DNA of 64,000 bases from Clavaria fumosa (Eukaryota > Basidiomycota > Agaricomycetes > Agaricales > Clavariaceae). Both the position numbers and the translations under genes were made by a program. The DNA lies in the NCBI GenBank assembly GCA_951802425.1, contig OX637796.1:2976001-3040000 (forward strand), given 5' to 3'. Under the pieces are notes generated by a model. It did no database searches. It was not told where the DNA came from and saw only the letters and a program-made list of their open reading frames with translations. This document shows, piece by piece, positions 1 through 10,913 of the stretch. The first letter of the stretch is position 1, and the number at the start of each line of letters is the position of its first letter.

Positions 1-1131
1 CGGTCCCGCGGATACACGGGAGAGGCGTTTTTGGAACGATGCGCGAGGAAGGCCAACGAGTCGGTCGTGCGTTGGCATGTCGAAGAAACCATAGCTGCAA
101 CAAAGGTGAGGCTAATCAAACACACGGGAAGAGAGAATGGCTAGTTGGCATGCTCACCGGTCGAGACTGGCGAGCGTCTCGAGCTCTTGCGGGTCGAGGT
201 CAGAGCTTCTCTCCGTGCCGTCAGCGACCGCACTGTCTGCCTCTAACAGACTGGCCTGGCTCGTACCGAGCCGGGCGCGTGTCCTCTCTACCCCGTCTTT
301 ATACCCATCTCCTTTCACACCGAAGATATCGAGCTGCGCGTAGGTGGTCCTAATGTAGAACGCATCAGGATCTTCGCCCGCAGAAGGGCCGGAAGTGACA
401 CTAGAGGGTGCCGGAGAAATCCTGGATGAAGATATAGACGCGGTTTCGCGTTGACTTGAGTGAGGCATCGGCTTGAGGCTGGAACGCGACCCCGAATGGC
501 TGGGGCGATGAGATCGGGGGGGCGTAGATATTCGCATCGAGATGATCGGTATTGGCGGTAGCTCGACGAGTTCGTCTGGGGCATGCATGGGGTGACGTAG
601 GAGCTGGGGTTGCGAGGAGGGACGTCTAGGGCGTAAAGGGGAGGGGCGGGCGGCGTGGTCGTGTCCACCGAAAGCGGAGTATTGAGAACTTCTGTAGGGG
701 GAGGTCGAGGGGCGGCTTCGTGACCGACGAGGATGAGGGGTGTTAGGACAAGAACCAGGCTCGGAAGCAGCGCTGGTAGTTGAGGAGGGTTTTCTGGTGC
801 GCCACGAGGGGGATGGTCCAACCAATTTATGCTCGAGCAATACAGGGGAGATGCCGTTGATGATTGTGTCTGGGTCACCATGATGTCTCGAGCTTTCGGG
901 GGCTGACAATTCTGGGTGCGATGTGTCGCTTGAATCGCGATGTGTGGAGGCGGATTCGTCCCGGGTCCAAACAGCTCTGCTGTCGTCGCCGTCTGCGTAC
1001 ATGGCGGCGTATAAAGTGATTACGGTCGTTTCGGATGAAACCCGGTCCGAGACGTGCAACTTTGGAGGGATCGACACTGCGGGCTGAGGGGAGTTGGACG
1101 GGGATGGTAGCACATCGCCTGACGAGGACAT
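1..1131 (-). CDS. TBC-domain Rab GTPase-activating protein, N-terminal part (runs off left edge)
   Basis: The gene starts at the ATG at 1129-1131 and continues beyond the left edge. The first exon (158-1131) encodes about 325 residues rich in Ser, Pro and Arg, with low-complexity stretches typical of the disordered N-terminus of fungal TBC proteins. Near its end it becomes ordered (DAFYIRTTYAQLDIFGVKG). An intron at 95-157 (GT...AG) joins this to a second exon reading SLDRYGFF, a motif seen just before or at the start of many TBC Rab-GAP domains. The catalytic Arg and Gln fingers lie outside the window, so activity cannot be judged. The TBC call is inference from this short motif and the overall layout. 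The gene is divergent from the AP-3 delta gene. Confidence 0.5.
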
Positions 1132-1846
1132 GAATTTATGGCCTGTGTCAGTGGCTCGTCGCAGGCTGATTGCGGTAGCTGGTTTGTTCCTCCGCTGCTA
1201 CCCTGGGCTGCCTTGTTTTAGTTGTTGTTGGTGGTGGTTATAAAGAAGAGGGCGCTTGCGGTCTACGGGGGAAACTGCAGCCTCAGCCAGGTTCAAATAA
1301 CATGCGATTCCGAATTTACAGAGTGGGTTTACGCATTCAAATCCACCGCGGTTGGGCGGTGAGCATGCCGCTGTGTTCGGGCTGATGGTCTCCAGGGGCC
1401 AGGTCGTGGGCGCAGACAACGCCCACAATTTCAGCGGGCCACTTTCCCCACTTTCCCCCTTCCCCTTAACACGAGCACTTCGTCCGCGATATTCGCAGCA
1501 CCGAAGATTACTACCACGAGTGCGAGCGTGTAAAAAAAAAAGGGTGGATCTCGATACACCCGATGTACTCGGATACAATTTTTCAGATAAGACGAAAATG
1601 ACTTGCTCGGTAAGGATACAGGCTGTCGCCAACGTCGACATTGTCGTCGCAGTCGTAGTCACCGTCCGCTCCAGCAACTCAGCCTTTGCCGTCGAGGTAA
1701 ACTATACCGAAGTGTACTAGTATACAGTATCCCTCATTGAACAGGGGCGTCGTCCTGATTTGGCGCAGCAGTGGTGTAGCCGTGAGCAAGTACTTCTCCA
1801 ACATTGCCCTTGCGACTGCACCGCACACTGCAAGGCGTGTTCAAAG
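1132..1846. other. Intergenic region between two divergent genes
   Basis: About 715 bases separate the ATG of the TBC-type gene (minus) from the ATG of AP-3 delta (plus), so promoters for both should lie here. Short open frames on both strands have no recognisable motifs. I see no strong TATA box, repeat or RNA gene. Confidence 0.5.
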
Positions 1847-4800
1847 ATGTGGGAGAGAACACTTCAAGATCTGGTCCGCGGTCTGCGCGCGAATAAGAAG
1901 GACGAGGCCAAATTCATCGCTCAGGCTGTTGATGAGATCAGGAAAGAGGTCAAGAGCAAGGACATGGAAATCAAGGCAGGCGCCGTCCTGAAACTTACAT
2001 ACGTGCGTGCGTCACTGAATCGTACCAAGAGCTTTATCTGAGGACTTTGGACACTTCAGCTTAATATTATGGGATACGATATGAATTGGGCCTCGTTTCA
2101 TGTTGTGGAGGTCATGTCTTCTCCCCGTCCTCATCTCAAGGCTGTGGGGTATCTTGCGGCTTCTCAATCTTTTCAGAAGGACACCGACGTGCTTATGCTA
2201 ACGACGAACCTCTTGAAGAAGGTCGGCAAGCATGCAGAGCCTCACCCAGAATTAGCTTCTCATTTCGCTGTTAGGATCTCAGCTCAACCCCTACGGACAT
2301 CGCCATCGCTCTCAACGGCCTATCCCAATTCTTGACACTTGACTTGGCGAGAGACCTCTGGCCATACTTTTCTAGCCTGCTCAATCATTCTCGACCAATC
2401 GTCCGTAAACGAGCCACACTCGCGTTGTACAAGGTTATGGTCAATTACCCAGAAGCATGTGAGACAGGTGTGATACGATTGCGAGAGAAGCTTGAAGACA
2501 CTGACCCAGGTATATCCAGTCTGTGTCTGCCCTCAGTCATGCTGAATATAAGTCCTCAAGGCGTTGTGGCCGCGACCGTCAATGTGCTTTGTGAATATGC
2601 GAGAAGCAACCCTCATGCGTGTCTTGAGCTTGCACCGCCGCTCTTCCATCTGCTCACGACATCGTCAAATAATTGGATGTTAATCAAAATCGTCAAGTTG
2701 GTACGCGCCGTGCCAAATATATCTATCCGTAGATCAATTATCTGATCAGTTGTCCAGTTTGGCTCCTTGACCCCACACGAGCCTCGTTTGGTCAAGAAGT
2801 TGCATCCTCCACTGAGCGAGCTAATAGCAACCACTCCTGCAATATCTCTCCTGTACGAATGTGTTCACACATCTATTATTGGGAACATGCTGCAAGGAGC
2901 TGCGGGAGACTCCTTGGCTCGGTTGTGCGTCTCAAAATTGGCTGCTTTCATAGAAGACGAAGATCAGAATTGTGCGTTTTGTGTAGTGGTTTGTATCCAT
3001 TCCCGATTCCTTATTTTGAACATCCTGGTGTCCAGTGAAATACTTCGCTCTCCTCGCCATGGAAAAAATCGCACCCTCGCACCCTCATCTCATTATACAA
3101 TACCAAGATGTGTTCCTGTCGAGCATAGGAGATGACGATATCAGCATTCGCATGCGTGCACTTGACCTCGTGTCTGTTATGGTGTTATATTTTTCTCAAT
3201 GCTGATATAACTGTTGCCCTCATACTGCTCTCCGTAGGTTGATCAACACAACGTCCAGTCCATTGTGCAGCAGCTCCTTTCCCATCTCGTTCTAGATGCC
3301 TCCCCGTATCCGCTACCCAGCGCGGCGCATGCCCTTGCCCAACTCACGCCTACATCTCCGAAGACTCGCACGCTGCAGTTCTCACCGTCTCAGTCATCCG
3401 CCTACCGGCTCGTCCTCGCGAAGCGCATACTGAACATCTGCGCGCAGGGCACGTACGAGAATGTCACCAACTTCGAATGGTATCTCTCCGTTCTCGTGGA
3501 CCTCGCACACGTCGCGAAGGTGGACGTAGGCTTGGAGATACGGGACCACCTCGTGGACGTTGTCGGGCGCGTGAAGGGCGCGCGGCGGTACGCCGTGAAG
3601 CTCATGACCGCGCTGCTGAGCGACGAGAACATGCTGAGGGACGCCCAGGAGGAAGGCAGCTGTTCAGAAGTCTTGTGGGCAGCAGCATGGATCTGTGGAG
3701 AATATTGCAGGTTTGCTAGTTTACTATCGTGTCCTAATGCATTGCTGATGAGCCCGTCAGCGAAGTTGCAGACCCGCAATCCCTCATCTTGCGTCTTCTT
3801 CAGCCTGAGATAACTCAACTTGCCCCCGAGACATTGGCAATGTACATCCAGGCGACGATGAAAGTTTTCGGACACTGGGCAGCCGAGTTGGCGCAGCGGT
3901 GGGACGACGACCAGCTGCTTCGCATTAAGCAAGTCGTGACGACCATCCTCACACGCGTCGGCGAGTTTGTCTCACACCCTCACGTTGAGGTACAAGAGCG
4001 AGTCCGTGCCGTTCTCTCTATGTTGCGAATTCTATTCACTGACATTATTCAATGGATTCTCTTCATAACAACAAAGGCAGCAAATACAGTGCAGCTATTC
4101 GCCCTTATCCAGGCCGACCTCAATGCTTATCGGCCTAGGTCAGAAACCGAACTGGCATTTTTGGCTGAGTCAACGCCGTCGTTCGGAGCGCCATTGGTCG
4201 AACCTAACTTCCCGAAGAGCTTATATCTCATTCGGCCACTTTCTGCGGCCTACGAGCTCAACCCTGTCGCAGAGACTGCGCAAGCCAGTGTTCCCATCCC
4301 GGAAGGCCTTGATCTAGATGCTTGGATCGTGCCCCCGTCACTGCCTCCGGACCTTGCAGGCGAAGGGGCAGAAAGGAGAACGAAGAAGGACAGGAAAGGC
4401 AAGGGCAGAGAAGTGAATGGGTCCATTGGCAAGCAGAAGCGGAGAGATGGCCAAACTCAGCTTCCCCCAGAACTGGTTGAAAGCGAGATGGCCGAAGAGC
4501 AGGCAGAACGGGAAAGGGTACTGTCATTTCCCCATTGCGACTTTCCCTATTCTTGTTTGCTGATTCGGGGCCGACACCAGCGAAAGGCTGAACGGATAGA
4601 GCGAATGCGGGATGACCCTTACTACATCGTAGACGACCGGCCATCGAAGGCTGCTGCTCTCGATGATATTGACGCGATCCCAGTTGTGCACCTCGTTGAC
4701 CTACTCCCCCCTCCGATAGGTCTGTACCTGCGCTATCTCTGTGCTTGATTCTCACTCAGCCATTACCTTCCTGGGTAGATCCAGGGCGACGGACACAACT

Positions 4801-5056
4801 TGCCTCTCTGGGGAACGTCTTTCCCTCATCATCGCCACAGACATTTGTCGTGGAGAAAGGGGGTGAGATGCCCCGCGGTGCTCAGACGCCGGACGCCGGG
4901 TCGTCGGGAGCCCATACCCCGGTGCATCTTGCCCCCGTTATCGCGCCATACGACGTCGAGCAGCGGCCGCACACACCTGACCCTATTAAGGTAACGCGAG
5001 TGAAGAAGAAAGGGGCTAGTTCAAAGCGGACCCCCAAATTGGCTGGCGCCCATTGA
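1847..5056 (+). CDS. APL5: AP-3 complex subunit delta (delta-adaptin)
   Basis: Large subunit of the AP-3 adaptor, which sorts cargo from Golgi/endosomes to the vacuole. The start at 1847 gives MWERTLQDLVRGLRANKK, matching the delta-adaptin N-terminus. The following exons carry the adaptin trunk: VVEVMSSPRPHLKAVGYLA, then helical repeats including SRPIVRKRATLALYKVM. The C-terminal half has a Lys-rich hinge (about 4370-4620) and a Ser/Pro-rich tail ending SKRTPKLAGAH. The coding sequence is interrupted by many short introns. I resolved the last one to 4720-4778, where splicing G to AT restores reading frame PPPI-D-PGRR. The product is roughly 850-900 residues, close to yeast Apl5 and shorter than animal AP3D1. 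It converges on the kinase gene at 5265. Confidence is high for the family and moderate for individual exon borders. Confidence 0.9.
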
Positions 5057-5264
5057 CATTTTGGAGGGAGCTGATAGCGATAAGCTGGCGCTTTGGCATA
5101 GCAAATGGATATGAGAGGTGTAATGTAACAATGCTACTTTGGGAGGAGGGTCAAGACCGAAGATGTGGCTTGACCATCCTATCCAAAAAGAAAATATATA
5201 CGCAAGATATATGTCCACCACGACCCCCTGGGGAAAGCAGCAGCGGGACCACTGCCTTCATCCG

Positions 5265-7518
5265 TCACCGGTCATCGTCCACGCGTTCCACGGAGTCCAC
5301 GATCTCATGGATGAGGGCGACTGTCACACCAGGTATTATTCTCTCTGCTTCTGTAAATGCGCGTTGGAGAGCGCTGAGGGCTACTCTGGCTTCTTGCGAT
5401 GAGACGCGAGGGAATAGCTGGGAGAACAGTGAGCCTTTCATACCAAAACAAATGAAATGCAGGAAAGTAGTCGTACAGAAGCTACGGCGGGCAGAACAAC
5501 CGAGTCCAACATAGTCGTGTCTAGTAAATCTTCGTCTGCGGTTACTTGGGAAACTTTTGCAGGCGGAGTTTCCGGAGGTAATGGAGAATAGGAACAATCC
5601 GTGTACTTGTCCTCGTACTCATAGTACATCTCATCTGAGGGTTCACGGCGCGAAGGACGCCGAGTCGCATGGTCGTCGTCCACGCCGTTCTGCGTGTTGC
5701 GGACAGTAGCTTGCTCGTCGAATTTCTTCGTGGGCGATAGTGGCAAGGGAGGGAGATCACCTTGCAATGTGGCAGTGGACGTATATGAACTAGTTGTTCC
5801 AGATGATGGGTTCCGCTGGGTCGAGGTGTCAGAAATCGATAAGTCAGACCGTGTGGCGCCGTTATTGTCCCGTATGAGACTTGGTGGCCCTAAGACTTGT
5901 GTGTTGCTACGACCCACGGTTGCTGGTCGGCCGACGTGGCGCACCGTCCCGAAGTCCCATAGGTCTTCCGGATCGCCGCTTGGTGGTCTGCAAGACCCGA
6001 AAGTCAGAGCACGAGGAACAATGATTTGCACGGAAAGCCGCACAGATCAGGAAGTTTGTGCTCCTCCTTCTCCAATTGCTCTCCGCCTTCAGCTTTCCAT
6101 CTTTCGAGTCTCTCAATGAGGTCTGTCAAGTAACTGGTCTTCTTCGCCATTCTGACGAATTTGTGCTTCAGGAGTTCACGGGCCGTTGGGCGCTACAAAT
6201 GAGACAGGTGAGCGGATGGTACAGTCATATGAAATCAAAACTCACGTCTCGGGGGTCTCTTTGCAAACAGTACGAGACGAAGTCTCGGAAAGGCTTGGAA
6301 AAGCTGCTATCCAGGGTAGGAGGTGGATTCTTGGGTATCAAAAAGAGCACCTGTAAAACATAGAAGCCGTCTCGTCAACCCTATCGTTTCCGCAGCGATC
6401 AAATCCAGGCATAAATTGGCGCGTTCGCGGAACTGGATTTGCTGGCAGAAATAGAAACGAGGGAAAGGAAGAGTAAGGCCCCACCTTCATTGGATGGAGA
6501 TCGGCGTAAGGTGGTTCACCCAACGCTAACTCAATGGCAGTGATACCTAAACTCCAGACATCGGCTTTGTGATCATAGCCGCTCTGCTTGATGACCTCCG
6601 GAGACATCCAGTATGGGGTACCAACAAACGTGTTTTTCTTGGCGGATAGCGTGCCCGAGAGTTGACCAGACACGCCGAAATCTGCGAGCTTTACTTCGCC
6701 CCCGGCTGAGAGAAGAATATTCGCGGCTTGGTGGAAAAGAATAATCGAAAGTGAGACTAATAACTTCGCGTTACAGACTTGTCGAGTGACTCACCTTTAA
6801 TATCGCGATGGAGTTTTCCTTCAGAATGGAGATACTCCAGACCTCGAAGGAGCTCGCGGACGATGATAGCAATATATTCTTCTCGAATTACGCCAGGTTT
6901 CAACTAAGAAAACTTCGGTCAGTTTAACGGAACAAATCACATATATTTGACGTGCCAAATCCGAGCAGGAACCGCCAGAGCAATACCTGATCCAAACTTG
7001 TCAGCGTTGTATAGCTATCATTTTGGCTTCGAAGGCGTACTCCATGACAATCCATAAATGTGATCCCTTGAGGTACGAACCGTGGTATCTTCGAACGAAA
7101 TCATAAATTCATCCGCAATACAAGAGAAAATAAGACATACTTCGTAACATGAGGAGAGTCCAGCTGAGAAAGAATTTGTATTTCTTGTTGGATATCGTCT
7201 ATCTCGTCCTCCGCGCTTTCGAGATCAATGATTTTGATGGCCACTGTCGTTTGAGTTCGTTTGTCGTATCTGTGGCAATAACGACTAAATCCTTGCCTCA
7301 TAAACCAAGGAGATAAGATGCCATACCCTTTGTAGACCTCGCCGAAAGACCCTTTTCCTGAATAAAGTAACATCAGCACGCGTCGAGGTCCAAACACTTG
7401 TCGCGAGCTTGCCAATTCTGTCCTGCTTAACGTAGAATTCCTCCGGATCTTGATGGCGACTATCCTGCGGCGACTTGAGATTCCTAATGGTCTATAATAT
7501 TGGGAACGCCTTTACCAT
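5265..7518 (-). CDS. Ste20-family serine/threonine kinase, GCK-III subgroup (MST3/4-like, Don3-like)
   Basis: Protein kinase of the germinal-centre group III, which in fungi acts in septation, polarity and morphogenesis. The spliced N-terminus reads [21 protein letters not shown] (glycine-rich loop), then [33 protein letters not shown] (catalytic loop), [10 protein letters not shown] (DFG) and [19 protein letters not shown] (activation segment). These are characteristic of MST3/MST4/Don3. The kinase domain is followed by [26 protein letters not shown] and a Ser/Thr/Pro-rich tail, ending in a predicted helical segment at 5265-5440. The ATG is at 7516-7518, and an intron (7465-7515) follows it directly. 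Exon 2 (7413-7464) ends at an apparent GC-AG intron (7358-7412). Several more short introns follow. The exact fungal orthologue (Don3, Sid1, Kic1 or Nak1 type) cannot be fixed by eye. Confidence 0.88.
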
Positions 7519-8010
7519 TTTGTGGGTAGGTTCTCCTCGCAAGTTGAACGGTGCAAGCTTGTCACCTGGTCACCTTTAAATCCACTTGGCAATCAGGAGA
7601 CTTCGTAACGAGAGTGGCGAATGCGCGCCCTTCGCGGAAGACCTCAAATTGATGCAGAGGAGACAAAGCAAGAAAAAGAGACCTGGTGTGGAGGTGCCTA
7701 TACTTTATATATGTTGCTCCCACTGTCAGCCACCCCAGTTCACGGTGGCGTATTACCATATCCGGCACAGATTACCATATCGGGGCATCAGCCGACTCAC
7801 CGGTCGCATCGCATCGCCATCAAGGTGAGCACGGGATGCCCAAGGCTAAAGAAAGAGAGGTCCAGGCATAGATAGGAAAATTTTCCTAAAGCCGTCTAGT
7901 GAAATGCGACATCCCCGGTTGCGGTGAGCCTGCGAGTGCTCCATAATTCGGGACATATTTCTTTGTGAGGTTATATTCCTTGACAACAAGCTCGATGCGT
8001 TCACTACTTT
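7519..8010. other. Intergenic region upstream of the GCK-III kinase
   Basis: About 490 bases between the 3' end of the transporter gene and the kinase start, both on the minus strand. It should contain the kinase promoter and 5' leader. It includes an imperfect duplication around 7750-7785, with CATATCCGGCACAGATTACC followed by ATATCGGGGCATCAG. No gene is supported. Confidence 0.4.
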
Positions 8011-9889
8011 TTACATGTACAAGGAGCGCTTGCGGTGTTCCTAGGAAATGTCGGACTTCACTTGAAACGAACACGAGGGCTGGTGCACATACAGGTGTGT
8101 GTGATGTCTCGTGATCGACGTGGACGAAAGCTCGCTCTACCCTGGGTAAAGTTTCAATCTTATCCTGCAATTGCTGACTGATGTCGTGCGCTTCAACGAG
8201 CGGCGTCTCCGCGGGCATCACGATGTCGACTTCGACGAAGTAATCCTGCATAGTCCCGAGTCAGCACTGCTCGCGCAACACGGCGAGAGTATTGTGTGCA
8301 TACCGGCCCGCTCTGCGAAAAAGAGAGAAGCATTTAGTAAACTTGAAAGATCACGCAATGGCACCAGAGACAGACATGGTATGCCCGGACTGTATCTACG
8401 CCAGTGACCGCGTCGCTGAATGTCATGGCATTGTATATGATTAGCTGCAGGAAATCGTGCGGTGCCGACTTCCCGGCAAGAAGCTCAAATTGTCGGTATA
8501 CCGTCCGAGCCCAGGCGACAATGACTCCCAAGGAAATCTTGTGTCAAATTGACGTCTGCCCATAAGTTTTTCCCATTGAGCATATGACTCACGATGATTG
8601 CGCCGCTCGGATCAAGCCCTGATAACACATAAGTCATGAGTTCCGAACAAGCGGCTGGAGACGCGCGTACACCACCGTAACTTGCTACCACCTGCTGACA
8701 TGAGAACACCTATGGGTCAAGTAATCGTACGCTTTGCGCAAACCGTTAATCGTGCTGAGCTTCCTCACCAAAGCCATTGATGAATAAATCATTTCGATGA
8801 TCTTCCCAAAGTACGTGCACTTGACTAGACGCCTTGCGCAGGGAATAACAATAGAGGAACAACAGGAATTTGACCCCTGTATGGGACATCTTAGCGTGCA
8901 GAATGCAAGCAAAGATTGAATCGTACCAAGCGCAGCGGCTACGGCAATGATGGACGGTAAATGGAATGGGTTCAGGACGTGAGACTTCGTCTCAATCAGG
9001 GATTTTGTAGATTCTACGATGACGATCAAGTTGACGGAGCCCATACTAATTTTCTCGATAAAGGCCGCAATGGCAAGCGAAACATATTATACTCACAGGA
9101 AACCTGCGCAGAAATATCAACACGGACACGTGGACTCATCGATGTTAGGAGGTACCATAAACAATGTTGCCGATTGTTTCCAACCTCGCCCCTCCCACAG
9201 GCCATTTGTTGACATCCAATCGCTTAGCCTTACTGTGTAACCAGAAAAGAAGGACATTACTTCCCAGATCGAACACAGAATCAATCGCAGTGGCCAAAAG
9301 AGAAAGCGATGACGCCGAGAATGCCGCATACACTATGCCGAGGAATGAGGGACGAGTTATACAGAAAATCGCAGAACACCAACGCTGAAGAACACAAAGG
9401 CATATGTTGGCGATAAGGCTTGCCCAAACCGCGATTTTGATCTTAGGAGGTGGATACTTAGCAGGATTTTCGGGGCTGGATACTCCCCGAAAGACTGACA
9501 GGAATGCGAGCAGAAACTTCCTCAACCCTTGCTTCTTCTGTGTGTACGGCCATTGGTTTGAGCAACGACAGAATTAGCTATGCAATGACATCGGTCAGTT
9601 CCGAATCTGCGTTGGACAGGCAGGGAAGTACGTTGTTCTGCTTGCGATGGTATTCTACAAGCCGCTTTCCGTTCGGACGATGTCGTAAGACAGCCATCTG
9701 TGGATCCGGTATGAGTCCATCGCGCAGCAAGAAAGGATCTCGCGATAGGTCTGAGGGTCCACAAGATGGCTGTTCGATATCGGATTCAAAATGGGTCTGC
9801 GGGGTAGGTACCGTTGTTTCGGACGGCTACAGAAATGAATCAGCCAGCATCAACGGGACCGGTCCACGACTGCTGTATTTAGCGTACAT
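8011..9889 (-). CDS. Cation diffusion facilitator (CDF) metal transporter, Mn-type-like
   Basis: Membrane antiporter moving divalent metal ions out of the cytosol into organelles or out of the cell. The N-terminal region contains [20 protein letters not shown], a cytosolic stretch common in fungal members. The first membrane helix follows ([20 protein letters not shown]), then [18 protein letters not shown], whose DxxxD is the intramembrane metal site. [17 protein letters not shown] and [13 protein letters not shown] follow. The C-terminal cytosolic domain has [19 protein letters not shown] and ends [19 protein letters not shown] after an intron at 8041-8092. That intron is chosen because it recreates the His-rich EH motif seen after DYE/DHE in plant MTP8-11-type proteins. 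If it is retained, the frame runs on to 7886. The start (ATG at 9887-9889) is uncertain. Confidence 0.85.
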
Positions 9890-10913
9890 CAACCGCAGAA
9901 GCCACGCTGATGGTGTGAGATGAGCGTCCTTCTCCTGGAGCTGTGGCCGCGGCCATTATTGTTGTGGGGTCGAACGTTGGGAAAGTTGTGGGACCGAGAG
10001 AACGGTAAGGCGCCGATTAATGCAATCTATGAAATCCGTTGGAGACGACCTGCTGGCTCAAATATTAGACAAAGTGCAGCAGCAACAGAGAACTGCGGAG
10101 CGGCTAACAGGCGGGCAGGGTCAGCCTTAGACCCCACTCTGGCCGGCCGTCTCTTCAAAGCGAGCATGAGGTAAGAGAAAACAGCTCAGCATTACGTAAT
10201 AATAATGGTTATAACATCCGGTCAATGCTCAAAAAAGTGTTGAGCACAACCGATGGACGGACAAGACAGCTCAGACTTCAAGTCGTTGGCCATTGTATTT
10301 TTCGTGCTCATTCTCCTCATGTTCGGCATTCTCATCTTCTTTTCTATTTGAAGAGGCTAAAGCTTTGACCATGTCATAGAACTTGCGCCGTTGGATGGTG
10401 CCTACTATCATCGTGTTTAGGCGATCACTTCCTCTTCGAAGCGTGGAACACTTCAGGATACCGCAACAGATTTCTGTTTCCGATCGGTAGGCGGAATGGC
10501 GACTACATGGCCGGGGAGTATTGGGAGTTGGAAACCGGCAGTGCACCAGACGTAGCTGGGGAGTATTGGGATTCAGAAAGTCGTGGGATGTACGATTAAT
10601 ATCTGGTATGTGGTTTTTGGATTACTCTCCACCAACCGCTCTGCGCTTGGATTGACCTTGTGTGCGTGTGTGACAGTGTGGACCTTCTAGGCTCCATTCA
10701 CCTCGGAGTCTAGGCTGAAGTGATCCTTCATGTCTGCGATCGGGACTGGTCTGAATCCTACGCACTGCAAGACATTCACCGCACAAGAGGTATAAAATCC
10801 AGCCATGTACACCGGAGTCTGCAGTCCACCCTCAGCCCATAATCCCATATCATCATCTCTTGACGAGATCCATTCGTAGACGAATCCATCCCTGCTCTTC
10901 AAAGAACCCAGTT
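9890..10913. other. Intergenic region with promoter of the secreted-protein gene
   Basis: About 1 kb between divergent genes. It holds a direct repeat of 14 bases (GGGGAGTATTGGGA) at 10513-10526 and 10558-10571, and a TATA-like element near 10791. A minus-strand open frame (10271-10546) ends in a charged tail rich in Glu, His and Asn but has no known motif. I do not call it a gene. Confidence 0.4.
10791..10797 (+). promoter_or_regulatory. TATA-box-like element (TATAAAA) for the secreted Pro/Ala/Ser-rich protein
   Basis: TATAAAA lies 117 bases before the chosen ATG at 10914, a spacing that fits a fungal core promoter with a short 5' leader. Assignment rests on sequence and position only. Confidence 0.5.

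Noticed and set aside
1198..1720. Opposed open frames in the TBC/AP-3 intergenic region
   Set aside because: They overlap each other, lack motifs, and span an A9 run and likely promoter sequence.
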